Notes: generated by a model not told the origin, from the letters alone. A DNA stretch of 51,354 bases from JACVRW01 sp040509755 (GCA_040509755.1 JBEVKF010000111.1:1-51354); one strand, 5' to 3'; counted from the stretch's first letter, positions 15,590 through 25,182 are shown. Numbers and translations are program-made.

Positions 15590-15946
15590 CTAGGGACAGT
15601 CTGAGCACGGGCGACCGGCGGCGGCTGCCCGGCCGGCGCGGCTGCGCGGCTTGGGCTTGATCTTGCGCGCCATCCACGCGTCGAGGTGCTCGAGGTGCTG
15701 CCTGCCCGAGGTCAGGCTGTACGCGATCAGGATCGCGATGAACAGCGTGTACGCGCTCACCCGGCCCGTGCCGGCGAAGTCCCAGACGCCGAGAGCCACG
15801 ATTCCGGCGGTGTCGAGTACGACGCCGATCACGAACAGGCGCGTGATGCTGTCCATGCCGTAGCGGTAGCGCAGCACGAGGAAGGCGGCCAGCATCAACC
15901 AGAAGCTGGCCTCGAGGGCGATGGCGAGTGTCCACTTGAGGTCCAT
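15590..15946 (-). CDS. Small membrane protein divergent to a TetR regulator
   Basis: A 118-residue protein with three predicted helices: LAIALEASFWLMLAAFLVL, ITRLFVIGVVLDTAGIVALGVW and VSAYTLFIAILIAYSLT. A short cytoplasmic-type tail follows, rich in Lys and Arg (ARKIKPKPRSRAGR), and ends with two Cys. I do not recognise the family. It shares a 40-base AT-rich promoter region with the TetR gene, and such divergent pairs usually mean that the TetR protein represses the neighbour. Function unknown. Confidence 0.75.
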   Translation of the reverse strand: MDLKWTLAIALEASFWLMLAAFLVLRYRYGMDSITRLFVIGVVLDTAGIVALGVWDFAGTGRVSAYTLFIAILIAYSLTSGRQHLEHLDAWMARKIKPKPRSRAGRAAAAGRPCSDCP

Positions 15947-15986
15947 GCTTTATTTATATCATACGTTTGGTATAGAATCCAGAGCC
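15947..15986. promoter_or_regulatory. AT-rich divergent promoter/operator between membrane protein and TetR
   Basis: Forty bases that are strikingly AT-rich for this DNA (TTTATTTATATCATACG). An imperfect dyad ATAC-GTTTG-GTAT (15961-15973) is followed by TATAGAAT, a good -10 candidate for the TetR gene. TetR proteins usually bind such dyads in their own promoters, so this is the likely operator. Inferred from position and composition. Confidence 0.5.
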
Positions 15987-16592
15987 ATGCCGAAGATCGT
16001 GGATCACGAGCAGCGCAGGTCCGAGCTGGCCGCGGCGGTCTGGCGACTGGCTTCACGCGACGGCCTGGAGGCCGTCACGCTGCGGGCCGTCTCCGCCGAG
16101 GCGGGCTGGTCCACCGGTGCGCTCAACCACTACTTCTCCGACAAGGAGAAGCTCCTCCTGTTCGCCTTCCAGATCGTCGCGGACCGCTCCGGGCGCCGCA
16201 TTGCCGCGGCGCTCGAGGAGGGGCGCAGCGGCGACGGACCGGCGCTACGCACGCTCGTGGCCGAGATGCTGCCGCTCGACGCCGAGCGCCGAGCCGAGGT
16301 GCGGGTCTGGTTCGCGTTCCTCGGCCTCGCGCTCACCCGGCCGGTCCTCGCCGCCGCACAGCGCGACGCCTACCGCGTCTGTCGCGCACTGACCACCGAG
16401 ATGGTGCGCGAGGCCCAGAAGCGTGGCGAGATCGACCCGGAGGTGGACGCCGAGGTCGAGGCGACGCAGCTCGTCGCATTCGCCGACGGCCTGGCGGTAC
16501 AGGCCACCTTCGAGCCGCGCGCCTTCCCGCCCGCCCGCCAGCTCGAGATCCTCGACGAGCGCCTGGCGGTGCTCATGCCTCACGCCGCGTAG
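15987..16592 (+). CDS. TetR family transcriptional regulator
   Basis: A 201-residue repressor. The N-terminal helix-turn-helix (residues 8-55) reads RRSELAAAVWRLASRDGLEA, then RAVSAEAGWSTGALNHYFSD and KEKLLLFAF, a standard TetR pattern. The C-terminal part (70-200) is helical and would bind a ligand and dimerise; VWFAFLGLALTRPVLAAAQ is typical of the TetR_C_6/BetI-like group. It is divergent to a small membrane protein. BetI-like regulators often control choline or betaine uptake and the osmoprotectant operon is close by, but a direct link is speculation. Nine bases separate it from mtnA. Confidence 0.9.
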   Translation: MPKIVDHEQRRSELAAAVWRLASRDGLEAVTLRAVSAEAGWSTGALNHYFSDKEKLLLFAFQIVADRSGRRIAAALEEGRSGDGPALRTLVAEMLPLDAERRAEVRVWFAFLGLALTRPVLAAAQRDAYRVCRALTTEMVREAQKRGEIDPEVDAEVEATQLVAFADGLAVQATFEPRAFPPARQLEILDERLAVLMPHAA

Positions 16593-16601
16593 GCTCGCCC
16601 C

Positions 16602-17540
16602 GTGACGACCGTCGAGCCGCTGCGTTTCGAGGACGGCGCCCTGCTGGTGCTCGACCAGCGCGCGCTGCCCACGGAGGAGCGCTGGATCCGCTGCGAGCGA
16701 CCCGAGCAGGTGGCGGACTGCATCCGCACCCTGGCGGTCCGCGGCGCTCCGGCGATCGGGGTGGCGGCGGCATACGGGATCGCGCTGGCGAAGGATTGCC
16801 GGGCGGCCGCCGAACTGCTTCGCTCCACCCGCCCGACCGCCGTCGACCTCGGCTGGGCGGTCGAACAGACCCTGGCGGCCGAGGATCCGCTCGCCCGGGC
16901 GCGCGAGCTCCACCAGGCGCGCTACGAGGACGACCGCCGGCTCGCGGAGCTGGGCGCGGCCCGTTTCGAGGAGGGCGACCGGGCGCTCACGCACTGCAAC
17001 GCAGGCGCGCTCGCAACGGCCGGCTTCGGGACGGCGGGCGGCGTGTTGCACGCCGCCTGGGAGCGCGGCTGCCTCGAATCGGTGTGGGTAGACGAGACGC
17101 GCCCACTCAACCAGGGCGCGCGCCTGACGGTCTACGAGCTCGCCCGGGCGGGCATCCCCCACCAGCTCGTGACCGACTCGAGCGCGGGCACCCTGATGGC
17201 GCGCGGGCTCGTCGACCGCGTGGTCGTGGGGGCCGACCGGATCGCCGCCAACGGAGACGTCGCGAACAAGATCGGCACCTACCCGCTGGCCGTGCTGGCG
17301 GCCCGCCACGAGATCCCCTTCTATGTCGCGGCTCCCGTCTCGACACTCGACCCGGCCACCCCCGACGGCGGCGGCATCCCGATCGAGGAGCGCGACCCGT
17401 CCGAGCTCGGCGCCGGCATCGCGGCGGTGAACTTCGCCTTCGACGTCACGCCCGCCGAGCTGGTCAGCGCCATCTTCACCGAGGCGGGGACGCTCGAAGC
17501 GCCCTATGGAGAGGCGATCGCCCGTGTCACCGCGCGCTGA
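16602..17540 (+). CDS. mtnA: S-methyl-5-thioribose-1-phosphate isomerase
   Basis: A 312-residue isomerase converting 5-methylthioribose-1-phosphate to 5-methylthioribulose-1-phosphate in salvage of methylthioadenosine. Diagnostic motifs are RTLAVRGAPAIGVAAAYG near residue 43, HCNAGALATAGFGTAGG near residue 130 (catalytic Cys), VWVDETRPLNQGARLT near residue 163 and VVVGADRIAANGDVANKIGT near residue 206 (catalytic Asp). It is related to eIF2B subunits, but these motifs mark MtnA. The class II aldolase-type gene overlaps its end. No MTA phosphorylase or MTR kinase is in the window. Confidence 0.95.
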   Translation: MTTVEPLRFEDGALLVLDQRALPTEERWIRCERPEQVADCIRTLAVRGAPAIGVAAAYGIALAKDCRAAAELLRSTRPTAVDLGWAVEQTLAAEDPLARARELHQARYEDDRRLAELGAARFEEGDRALTHCNAGALATAGFGTAGGVLHAAWERGCLESVWVDETRPLNQGARLTVYELARAGIPHQLVTDSSAGTLMARGLVDRVVVGADRIAANGDVANKIGTYPLAVLAARHEIPFYVAAPVSTLDPATPDGGGIPIEERDPSELGAGIAAVNFAFDVTPAELVSAIFTEAGTLEAPYGEAIARVTAR

Positions 17541-18096
17541 GGTCCTGGCCGCCGCGCGCGAGATGATGCGGCTCGGCCTGGTGGCCGGCTCGTCGGGCAA
17601 CGTCAGCGCGCGCGAGGGCGAGGTGGTGCACATCACGCCGAGCGGCCTGCCCTACGCGGACACCACTGAGGACGACATCGTGACCCTCGCCCTCGATGGG
17701 ACCGTGGTCGCCGGCCGGCGCGAGCCGTCGAGCGAGCGGCGCGTGCACCTGGCCGTCTACGCCGCGCGTCCCGACGCCGGCGCCCTGATCCACACCCACA
17801 GCGTCCACGCCACCGCTTGGAGCTTTCTCGACGAGCCGCTCGACACTGAGACCGAGGAGCTCGAGCTGGCCGTAGGCGGCGCCGTGCTCACCGCTCGCTA
17901 TGCGCCGACCGGCTCGGATGAGATCGCCCAGGCGGCGGTGCGTGCCCTCGGCGACCGCGGCGCCGTCCTGCTCGGGCGCCACGGCGTGGTGGCGCTGGGC
18001 GAGTCGCCGGCGCGCGCCCTCGACGCCGCGGCGGTCGTCGAGCGCCAGGCCCAGATTGCGTGGCTGCTGCGCTCCGTCGAAAGACGGCAGCAATAA
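17524..18096 (+). CDS. Class II aldolase/adducin family protein (MtnB-like or fuculose-phosphate-aldolase-like)
   Basis: A 190-residue class II aldolase-fold enzyme. The N-terminal phosphate-binding region is LVAGSSGNVSARE, the Zn ligands are in LIHTHSVHATAW near residue 90 with a third His in LLGRHGVVALGES near residue 150, and the acid is in the PSSERRVHLAVY stretch. I chose GTG 17524 because GGAGAGG lies nine bases upstream inside mtnA; an ATG at 17506 is the alternative. Overlapping mtnA, it may dehydrate methylthioribulose-1-phosphate (MtnB) or split it to DHAP plus methylthioacetaldehyde. Its TAA stop lies inside the left repeat of element B. Confidence 0.87.
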   Translation: MSPRAEVLAAAREMMRLGLVAGSSGNVSAREGEVVHITPSGLPYADTTEDDIVTLALDGTVVAGRREPSSERRVHLAVYAARPDAGALIHTHSVHATAWSFLDEPLDTETEELELAVGGAVLTARYAPTGSDEIAQAAVRALGDRGAVLLGRHGVVALGESPARALDAAAVVERQAQIAWLLRSVERRQQ

Positions 18097-18181
18097 GGGG
18101 ATGGCTCCGGGTGGGTGTGTCGACTTCCGCCGTCTATACGCAGACAACGCGCCAATCCGCCCGGGTCCGCTTTATTGCTGC
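18087..18181 (+). repeat. Element B: short palindromic element at the aldolase stop codon
   Basis: Ten-base perfect terminal inverted repeats (GCAGCAATAA at 18087-18096, TTATTGCTGC at 18172-18181) enclose further pairing. GG/CT and GGA/TCC continue the stem, and CCGGGTGG (18107-18114) pairs with CCGCCCGG (18157-18164) with one G-U. The whole 95 bases would fold into one long bulged hairpin. The start, middle (TGTCGACTT; ACAACGCGCCAATCCG) and end (ATTGCTGCAGTTG) resemble element C at 51069-51212, so this is one copy of a dispersed family. The left repeat contains the TAA stop of the class II aldolase gene. Confidence 0.65.
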
Positions 18182-18196
18182 AGTTGTTGGAGGACA

Positions 18197-18799
18197 GTGA
18201 CCAACCGCACACAAGCCCCCCGGCCGGCGCGACACGATCGTTACGTGCTCAAGCGCCTTCAAGACGGAGCCTCGATCCTCGTCCGGCCGATCCGCGCGGA
18301 TGACAAGCGCATGCTGGAGGACGGGCTGCGGCATCTCTCCAAGGAGAGCGTGCAGCGACGCTTTCTCACACCCAAGAGCAGCTTCAGCCGGAGCGAGCTG
18401 CGATACCTCACAGAAGTGGACGGCCGCGATCACGTGGCGCTGGTTGCCGAGGAAAACATCCGTGCGCACTCGGCCGAGCCGAGCGCTTACGGCCCAGCTC
18501 CTTCTCAACCTGCACGCCGCCTGATCGCGGTCGGTCGCTTCGTCCGACTTCACGACGACCCCGAGGCCGCCGAGGTGGCGATCGTGGTCGCAGACGACTG
18601 GCACCGCCGCGGTGTCGGCTCAGCGCTGACCGAGTTGCTGGCCGACGAGGCCCGCCGCCTGGGCATCCGCCGCTTCACGGCGACCATGGCCAGCGACAAC
18701 CTGCCCGCCCACCGCCTGATGCAAAAGCTCACCCGCCGCCTCGAACGGCATCACACGGGATTCGGCGTGGACGAGCTGGTGCTCGACCTCGCCGCCTGA
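18197..18799 (+). CDS. GNAT family N-acetyltransferase
   Basis: A 200-residue acetyltransferase. The acetyl-CoA signature is DDWHRRGVGSALTELLADEA near residue 137, preceded by the strand AEVAIVVAD and followed by FTATMASDNLPAHRLMQKL. The N-terminal half (SILVRPIRADDKRMLEDGLR, ESVQRRFL) matches the GNAT group often fused to acetyl-CoA synthetase-like enzymes or acting alone on proteins. A Ser/Pro/Ala-rich insert of about 20 residues (HSAEPSAYGPAPSQPA) separates two strands. GTG 18197 has GGAGG three bases upstream, closer than usual; GTG 18245 or ATG 18101 are alternatives, the latter spanning element B. The substrate is unknown. Confidence 0.84.
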   Translation: MTNRTQAPRPARHDRYVLKRLQDGASILVRPIRADDKRMLEDGLRHLSKESVQRRFLTPKSSFSRSELRYLTEVDGRDHVALVAEENIRAHSAEPSAYGPAPSQPARRLIAVGRFVRLHDDPEAAEVAIVVADDWHRRGVGSALTELLADEARRLGIRRFTATMASDNLPAHRLMQKLTRRLERHHTGFGVDELVLDLAA

Positions 18800-18808
18800 A
18801 AGCAGCGC

Positions 18809-19393
18809 CTAGCCGGGCGCCCTGCTAATCGAATCCCCGGCCCGCACGACGCCGCCCTCGACGATCCTGGCGTTCACCCCGCGCAGGTTCAGCTCGCGGC
18901 CGACCGCCGAGTTGACGAACTTCAGGGCGTCGACACCGAAGCGGGCCGCGAACTTCCCGCAACCGCGGTGCGGCTCGGCCGTGATCTCGATGACCGCCGA
19001 GCCCACGGCGAGCCGTGTCCCCGGCGGCAGATCACCGTAGCCGAGCCAGAAATCGACGTAGAGCTGGTCCCCGGCGAGCGCCCAGCGCTCACGGGCGCCG
19101 GCCACGAGCGCGGCGGAGCGAGCGTTCATCACGGTGAGCTGCAGGTCGGGGTGCGACGAGCCATCCTCGGTCGCCTTACTGCCGCGAGTGCCCCAGTTGT
19201 CGCCCACCAGCCCAACACCCACATCCAGCTCGGCCTGCTCGAGGACCTCTCGCTCGTTCTCCGCCGGGCGCCGAACGACCAGCTCGACCACACCCGCGTC
19301 CTTCGGCGAGCGGCGCACGTCGGGGAGACCCGCCTCAAGCGTGGCGAGGTTGATGTGATCCGCGGCCTGCCCCTTGGCTAGGAGACCGTCCAC
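18809..19393 (-). CDS. MOSC domain protein
   Basis: A 194-residue MOSC (molybdenum cofactor sulfurase C-terminal) protein. Markers are GLVGDNWGTRGSKA near residue 60, LQLTVMNARSAALVAG, DQLYVDFWLGYGDLPPGTRL, and ITAEPHRGCGKFAARFG near residue 145, with the conserved Cys of the family followed by NLRGVNARIVEGGVVRAGD. MOSC proteins handle activated sulfur or molybdenum cofactor transfer, but standalone members are poorly characterised. The GTG start overlaps the end of korB by 16 bases, so it is probably the last gene of the korA-korB transcript. The first 15 residues are not family-like, so the true start may be slightly internal. Confidence 0.85.
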   Translation of the reverse strand: MDGLLAKGQAADHINLATLEAGLPDVRRSPKDAGVVELVVRRPAENEREVLEQAELDVGVGLVGDNWGTRGSKATEDGSSHPDLQLTVMNARSAALVAGARERWALAGDQLYVDFWLGYGDLPPGTRLAVGSAVIEITAEPHRGCGKFAARFGVDALKFVNSAVGRELNLRGVNARIVEGGVVRAGDSISRAPG

Positions 19394-20430
19394 GTCTCCC
19401 CGGAGTGCAGCAGCTCCTCGAGCTGCTCGCTGCCGACGGCCGCCCTATTCTCCTCCAGCGACTCCGCCAGGTCGGCGCCGTAGACCGGGCGCCTGACCGA
19501 GCGAAACACGCCGATCGGCGTGGGGCCAGTGGGACGGGCGGACAGATGCGCGAGCTCGAAAGCAAGGCTGGGCTCGAGGCGGTGGGCATCGTGGCTAACG
19601 AGGCCCTCCTCCCCGACGTCGGCCACGTCGACCAGCTCGAGCCGGCCGTCGGCGCCGCGCGCGACGCCGCGCTCGCCGTCGACTCCGAAGCGGATCGGCT
19701 CGCCGTGCTCGAGGCGGATCTGGTTGAGCTCCTTCTGTCCCTTGGCCCGCACGGCGTCGAAGGCGCCGTCGTTGAAGACATTGCAATTCTGGTAGATCTC
19801 GACGAAGGCCGTGCCCTCGTGCGCCGCGGCGGCCCGCAGCGTCTGCGCCATGTGCTTCTTGTCGGTGTCGACCGTGCGCGCGACGAAGGTCGCCTCGGCG
19901 CCGAGCGCCAGCGAGACAGGGTTGAAGGGATGGTCCTGCGAGCCGAAGGGAGTGGACTTCGTGACCTTGCCCTCCTCGCTCGTGGGCGAGTACTGGCCCT
20001 TGGTGAGCCCGTAGATCTGGTTGTTGAAGAGCAGGATCTTCAACGGCACGTTGCGGCGCAGGGTGTGAATCAGGTGGTTGCCGCCGATCGAGAGCGCGTC
20101 GCCATCGCCGGAGACGACCCACACCGAGAGGTCCGGGCGCGAGGTCGCCACCCCGGTCGCAAGCGCGGGCGCGCGGCCATGGATGCCGTGCATCCCGTAG
20201 GTGTCCATGTAGTAGACAAAGCGCCCGGCGCAGCCGATCCCGGTGACGAACACGATCTTCTCCGGGGGAACGCCGAGCTCGGGCATGAAGCCCTGGACCG
20301 AGGCCAGGATCGCGTAGTCGCCACAGCCCGGGCACCAGCGCGTCTCCTGGTCGGAGGAGAAGTCGGCCTTGGCCAGCACCGGGAGCTCGACGGCGGGCTG
20401 CGAGCCGCTGCCGTTGCTGTGCTCGCTCAT
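19378..20430 (-). CDS. korB: 2-oxoacid:ferredoxin oxidoreductase beta subunit
   Basis: A 350-residue thiamine-diphosphate and [4Fe-4S] subunit of 2-oxoglutarate/2-oxoacid:ferredoxin oxidoreductase, which decarboxylates a 2-oxoacid to acyl-CoA and reduces ferredoxin. Cluster cysteines are visible in RWCPGCGDYAI near residue 33, VTGIGCAGRFVYYMDTYG near residue 66 and EIYQNCNVFNDGAF near residue 215. The ThDP motif is VVSGDGDALSIGGNHLIH near residue 112, ending in LLFNNQIYGLTKGQYSPT. ATG overlaps the korA stop (ATGA). Actinobacterial KorAB normally acts on 2-oxoglutarate, but specificity is by homology only. Confidence 0.95.
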   Translation of the reverse strand: MSEHSNGSGSQPAVELPVLAKADFSSDQETRWCPGCGDYAILASVQGFMPELGVPPEKIVFVTGIGCAGRFVYYMDTYGMHGIHGRAPALATGVATSRPDLSVWVVSGDGDALSIGGNHLIHTLRRNVPLKILLFNNQIYGLTKGQYSPTSEEGKVTKSTPFGSQDHPFNPVSLALGAEATFVARTVDTDKKHMAQTLRAAAAHEGTAFVEIYQNCNVFNDGAFDAVRAKGQKELNQIRLEHGEPIRFGVDGERGVARGADGRLELVDVADVGEEGLVSHDAHRLEPSLAFELAHLSARPTGPTPIGVFRSVRRPVYGADLAESLEENRAAVGSEQLEELLHSGETWTVS

Positions 20431-22268
20431 GTCAGGCGCTCCATTACCTGTTCCATCACGTCGCGCGTGAAGATCGGCATGCCATCCACCTTCGTATAGC
20501 TCTCGACGTCGATGAGGAACTCCGAGCGCAGCAGCATCGAGAGCTGCCCCAGGTTCATCTCCGGGACCAGCACGCGCTCGTAGGCGCTAAGCGCGCTCTC
20601 GAGGTTCGCGGGCATCGGATTCAGGTGCTTGATGTGGGCCGTGGCGACCTTGAGGCCCTGCTCGCGGCGCAGCCGTCGCGCCGCGCCCTCGATCGCGCCG
20701 TAGGTCGAGCCCCAGCCGAGCACGAGCAGCGTGGCGTCGCCGTCGGGATCGTCGACAGAGACATCGGGCACCTCCACACGCGCGACGCGCCGGGCGCGCA
20801 GCCGCGTCATGTGATCGTGGTTCTCGGTGTCGTAGGAGATGTTGCCGGTGACATCCTCCTTCTCGAGCCCGCCGATGCGGTGGCGCAGCGCCGGCGTGCC
20901 CGGCACTGCCCACGGACGCGCGAGCTTGTCGTCGCGCAGGTAGGGCATGAAGCCCTCGTCGTGGTTGGGCGCGGTGGCGAAGTTCGGGTCGATCGACGGC
21001 AGAGAGCTCACGTCCGGGAGCCGCCACGGCTCCGACGAGTTGGCCAGGAAGGTGTCCGAGAGGAGAATCACGGGCGTCCGGTGGGTCACTGCGATACGCG
21101 CCGCCTCAATCGCGGTGTCAAAGCAGTCGGCGGGGGTGGAGGCGGCCACCACCGGCAGCGGCGACTCACCGTGTCGCCCGTAGAGCGCCATCAGCAGATC
21201 GGCCGCCTCGGTCTTGGTGGGCATGCCGGTGGAGGGGCCCGCACGCTGGACGTCGACGATCACCATCGGCAGCTCCATCGCCACCGCCAGTCCGATCGTC
21301 TCCGCCTTCAGGTCCATCCCCGGGCCGCTTGTGGCCGTGACCCCGAGGCGCCCGGCGAAGCTCGCCCCGAGCGCCATGTTGGCCGCGGCGATCTCGTCCT
21401 CGGCCTGGACCGTGTGCACGCCGAAGCGGCGGTGGCGCGACAGCGCGTGAAGCAGCTCGGAGGCGGGGGTGATCGGATAGGAGGCCAGGAAGAGCCCGAG
21501 GCCGGACTGGACGCTTGCCGCGATCAGCCCGAGCGCGAGCGCCTGGGTGCCGTTGACGTTTCGGTAGGTGCCGGGCGGCGCCGGTGCGGGGTCCACCTCG
21601 TAGTGGACCGCGAGCAGCTCGGCGGTCTCACCGAAGTTGTAGCCCGTGCGAAAGGCGGCGAGGTTGGCATCACGCAGCGGCGGCGCCTGCGCGAACTTCT
21701 TCTCGATCCACTCGGTGGTGGGCTCGGTCGGGCGGCCGTACATCCATGAGACCAGTCCGAGCGCGAACAGGTTCTTGCAGCGCGCGGCGTCGCGCGAGGT
21801 GATGCCCTCGATCTCCTCCGTGGCGCGCACCGTCATCGAGGTCATCGGCACTCGGAAGAGCTGGAAGTCGTCGAGCGAGTCGTCCTCGAGCGGGTTCGAC
21901 GTGTAGCCCGCCTTGCGAAGGTTGGTGTCGGTGAAGCCGTCCTCGTTGACGATGACGACGCCGCCCTTTTCCAGCGAGTTGACCTGAGTGATGAGCGCGG
22001 CCGGGTTCATCGCCACGAGCACATTGGGGTTGTCGCCGGGCGTGAGGATGTCGCGCGAGGCGAAGTGGATCTGGAAGGCGGAGACGCCGGCCGGGGTACC
22101 GGCCGGCGCGCGGATCTCGGCCGGGAAGTCGGGCAGCGTGGCCAGGTCGTTGCCCACCATCGCGGTGGCGTCGGTGAAGCGGCTGCCGGTGAGTTGCATG
22201 CCGTCACCGGAGTCGCCGGCGAAGCGTACGACTACGCGATCGATCTTCTCGAGGGTCTTTTCGTCCAT
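20427..22268 (-). CDS. korA: 2-oxoacid:ferredoxin oxidoreductase alpha subunit with fused gamma domain
   Basis: A 613-residue subunit combining a gamma domain (residues 1-190, VVVRFAGDSGDGMQLTGSRF and FPAEIRAPAGTPAGVSAFQI) with the alpha pyrimidine-binding domain (215-400, GLFLASYPITPASELLHALS, VQAEDEIAAANMALGASFAG, VTATSGPGMDLKAETIG). The C-terminal domain (480-610, LLVLGWGSTYGAIEGAARRL) binds CoA. This fused layout is the actinobacterial KorA type. It leads the korA-korB-(MOSC) unit and diverges from pntAA across 99 bases, so the two redox systems may be co-regulated. Confidence 0.95.
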   Translation of the reverse strand: MDEKTLEKIDRVVVRFAGDSGDGMQLTGSRFTDATAMVGNDLATLPDFPAEIRAPAGTPAGVSAFQIHFASRDILTPGDNPNVLVAMNPAALITQVNSLEKGGVVIVNEDGFTDTNLRKAGYTSNPLEDDSLDDFQLFRVPMTSMTVRATEEIEGITSRDAARCKNLFALGLVSWMYGRPTEPTTEWIEKKFAQAPPLRDANLAAFRTGYNFGETAELLAVHYEVDPAPAPPGTYRNVNGTQALALGLIAASVQSGLGLFLASYPITPASELLHALSRHRRFGVHTVQAEDEIAAANMALGASFAGRLGVTATSGPGMDLKAETIGLAVAMELPMVIVDVQRAGPSTGMPTKTEAADLLMALYGRHGESPLPVVAASTPADCFDTAIEAARIAVTHRTPVILLSDTFLANSSEPWRLPDVSSLPSIDPNFATAPNHDEGFMPYLRDDKLARPWAVPGTPALRHRIGGLEKEDVTGNISYDTENHDHMTRLRARRVARVEVPDVSVDDPDGDATLLVLGWGSTYGAIEGAARRLRREQGLKVATAHIKHLNPMPANLESALSAYERVLVPEMNLGQLSMLLRSEFLIDVESYTKVDGMPIFTRDVMEQVMERLT

Positions 22269-22367
22269 GCAAGGGCCGATGAAACGGGCCCAGTCTCGAG
22301 TGTAGCCGCATGCCCGGCACGCCTCGCGATCGAATAGGATGCCCCGCCCCCGGCACCGGTCGAGCCC

Positions 22368-23495
22368 ATGAACGTCTCAGTACCAAAGGAAACGGCAGGT
22401 GGCGAGCGGCGCGTCGCGCTAGTGCCCGAGGTGGTCGAGCGCCTGGCGAAGAAAGGCCTCGAGGTCACCCTCGAGGCCGGCGCCGGTGACAGCGCCAGCC
22501 ACCTCGATTCCGCCTACGAGAAGGCCGGCGCTGTGCTCGGCGACGGCTTCGCAGGGCCGGTGGTGGCCAAGGTGGCGCCGCCGAGCGCGCCGGAGATCGA
22601 TCGGCTGGCGCGCGGGTCGGTGCTCGTGGGCTTCCTCTCCCCACTCACCGCCCACGAGACCGTGCGCGGACTTGCCGAGGTAGGGGTCACGAGCTTCGCG
22701 ATGGAGGCGATCCCGCGGATCACGCGCGCCCAGTCGATGGACGCGCTCTCCTCGCAGGCGACAGTCGCGGGCTATCGCGCGGCGCTGGTCGCCGCCCAGG
22801 AGCTGCCGCGCTTCTTTCCGATGCTCACGACCGCCGCGGGCACGGTGCGCCCGGCCAAGGTGCTCGTGCTGGGCGCCGGCGTGGCCGGTCTCCAGGCGAT
22901 CGCCACCGCGCGCCGGCTCGGCGCGGTCCTCTCGGCCTTCGACGTGCGCTCGGCGGTGAAGGAGCAGATCGAGTCGCTCGGCGCCCGTTTCCTCGAGCTC
23001 GACATCGGCCTCGACGACGCCGAGGCCGCGGGCGGCTACGCGCGGCAGCTCACCGAGGACGAGCAGACCAAGCAGCGCGAGCTGCTTGCCATCGAGATCG
23101 GCAAGATGGACGCCGTCATCTCGACCGCTGCGGTCCCCGGCCGCCGCGCACCGCTGCTCGTTACCGCGCAAGCCGTCAAGAACATGAAGCCCGGATCGGT
23201 GATCGTCGACCTGGCGGCCGAGACCGGCGGCAACTGCGAGCTGACCGAGCCGGGCGAGACGGTCGTGCGCGAGGGCGTCACGATCGCCGGGCCGACGAAC
23301 CTGCCCTCGACGATGGCAGACCACGCCTCCTCGCTATATGCCCGCAACGTCCAGTCGCTGCTCCAGCTGATGGTCAGCGACGAGGGCGAGCTGAGCATCG
23401 ACTTCGACGACGAGATCATCAAGGGCGCCTGCATCACCCACGAGGGCGAGATCGTGCACGAGGGCGCTCGCAACGCCGCGGAGGTCACCGCGTAA
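22368..23495 (+). CDS. pntAA: NAD(P) transhydrogenase subunit alpha, soluble NAD-binding part
   Basis: A 375-residue domain-I protein of the proton-translocating transhydrogenase, which moves hydride from NADH to NADP+ using proton inflow. The opening SVPKETAGGERRVALVPEVV and RITRAQSMDALSSQATVAGY are classical (alanine dehydrogenase/PntA family). The NAD site is LVLGAGVAGLQAIATARRLG near residue 165, and the mobile loop region follows at MKPGSVIVDLAAETGGNCEL. It lacks membrane helices, which lie in the next gene, so this is the three-subunit arrangement known from Rhodospirillum. Its TAA overlaps the pntAB ATG. Confidence 0.95.
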   Translation: MNVSVPKETAGGERRVALVPEVVERLAKKGLEVTLEAGAGDSASHLDSAYEKAGAVLGDGFAGPVVAKVAPPSAPEIDRLARGSVLVGFLSPLTAHETVRGLAEVGVTSFAMEAIPRITRAQSMDALSSQATVAGYRAALVAAQELPRFFPMLTTAAGTVRPAKVLVLGAGVAGLQAIATARRLGAVLSAFDVRSAVKEQIESLGARFLELDIGLDDAEAAGGYARQLTEDEQTKQRELLAIEIGKMDAVISTAAVPGRRAPLLVTAQAVKNMKPGSVIVDLAAETGGNCELTEPGETVVREGVTIAGPTNLPSTMADHASSLYARNVQSLLQLMVSDEGELSIDFDDEIIKGACITHEGEIVHEGARNAAEVTA

Positions 23496-23772
23496 TGGAT
23501 CTGCTCACCGAGCTGACCATCCTCGTGCTCGCGGCCTTCGTCGGCTTCGAGGTCATCTCGAAGGTGCCGAACACGCTGCATACGCCGCTCATGTCCGCCA
23601 CCAACGCGATCCACGGCATCGTGCTGCTCGGCGGCCTGCTGCTGATCGGCGAGGCCACCGGGTTCCTCGACGAGCTGCTGCTGGTGATCGCGATCGCTTT
23701 CGGCACTATCAACGTGGTCGGCGGCTTCCTGGTAACCGACCGCATGCTCGAGATGTTCAAGAGGCGCGACTG

Positions 23773-23773
<1 letters not shown>
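23495..23773 (+). CDS. pntAB: NAD(P) transhydrogenase subunit alpha, membrane part
   Basis: A 92-residue membrane protein forming the first helices of domain II. It has three segments (LTILVLAAFVGFEVISKV, AIHGIVLLGGLLLIGEA, LLLVIAIAFGTINVVGGFLV) and the conserved short loop TPLMSATNAIHG that forms part of the proton channel. The C-terminus TDRMLEMFKRRD is typical. One-base overlaps with both neighbours (ATG at the pntAA stop, TGATG into pntB) show tight translational coupling in the pnt operon. Confidence 0.95.
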
Positions 23774-25182
<1,409 letters not shown>

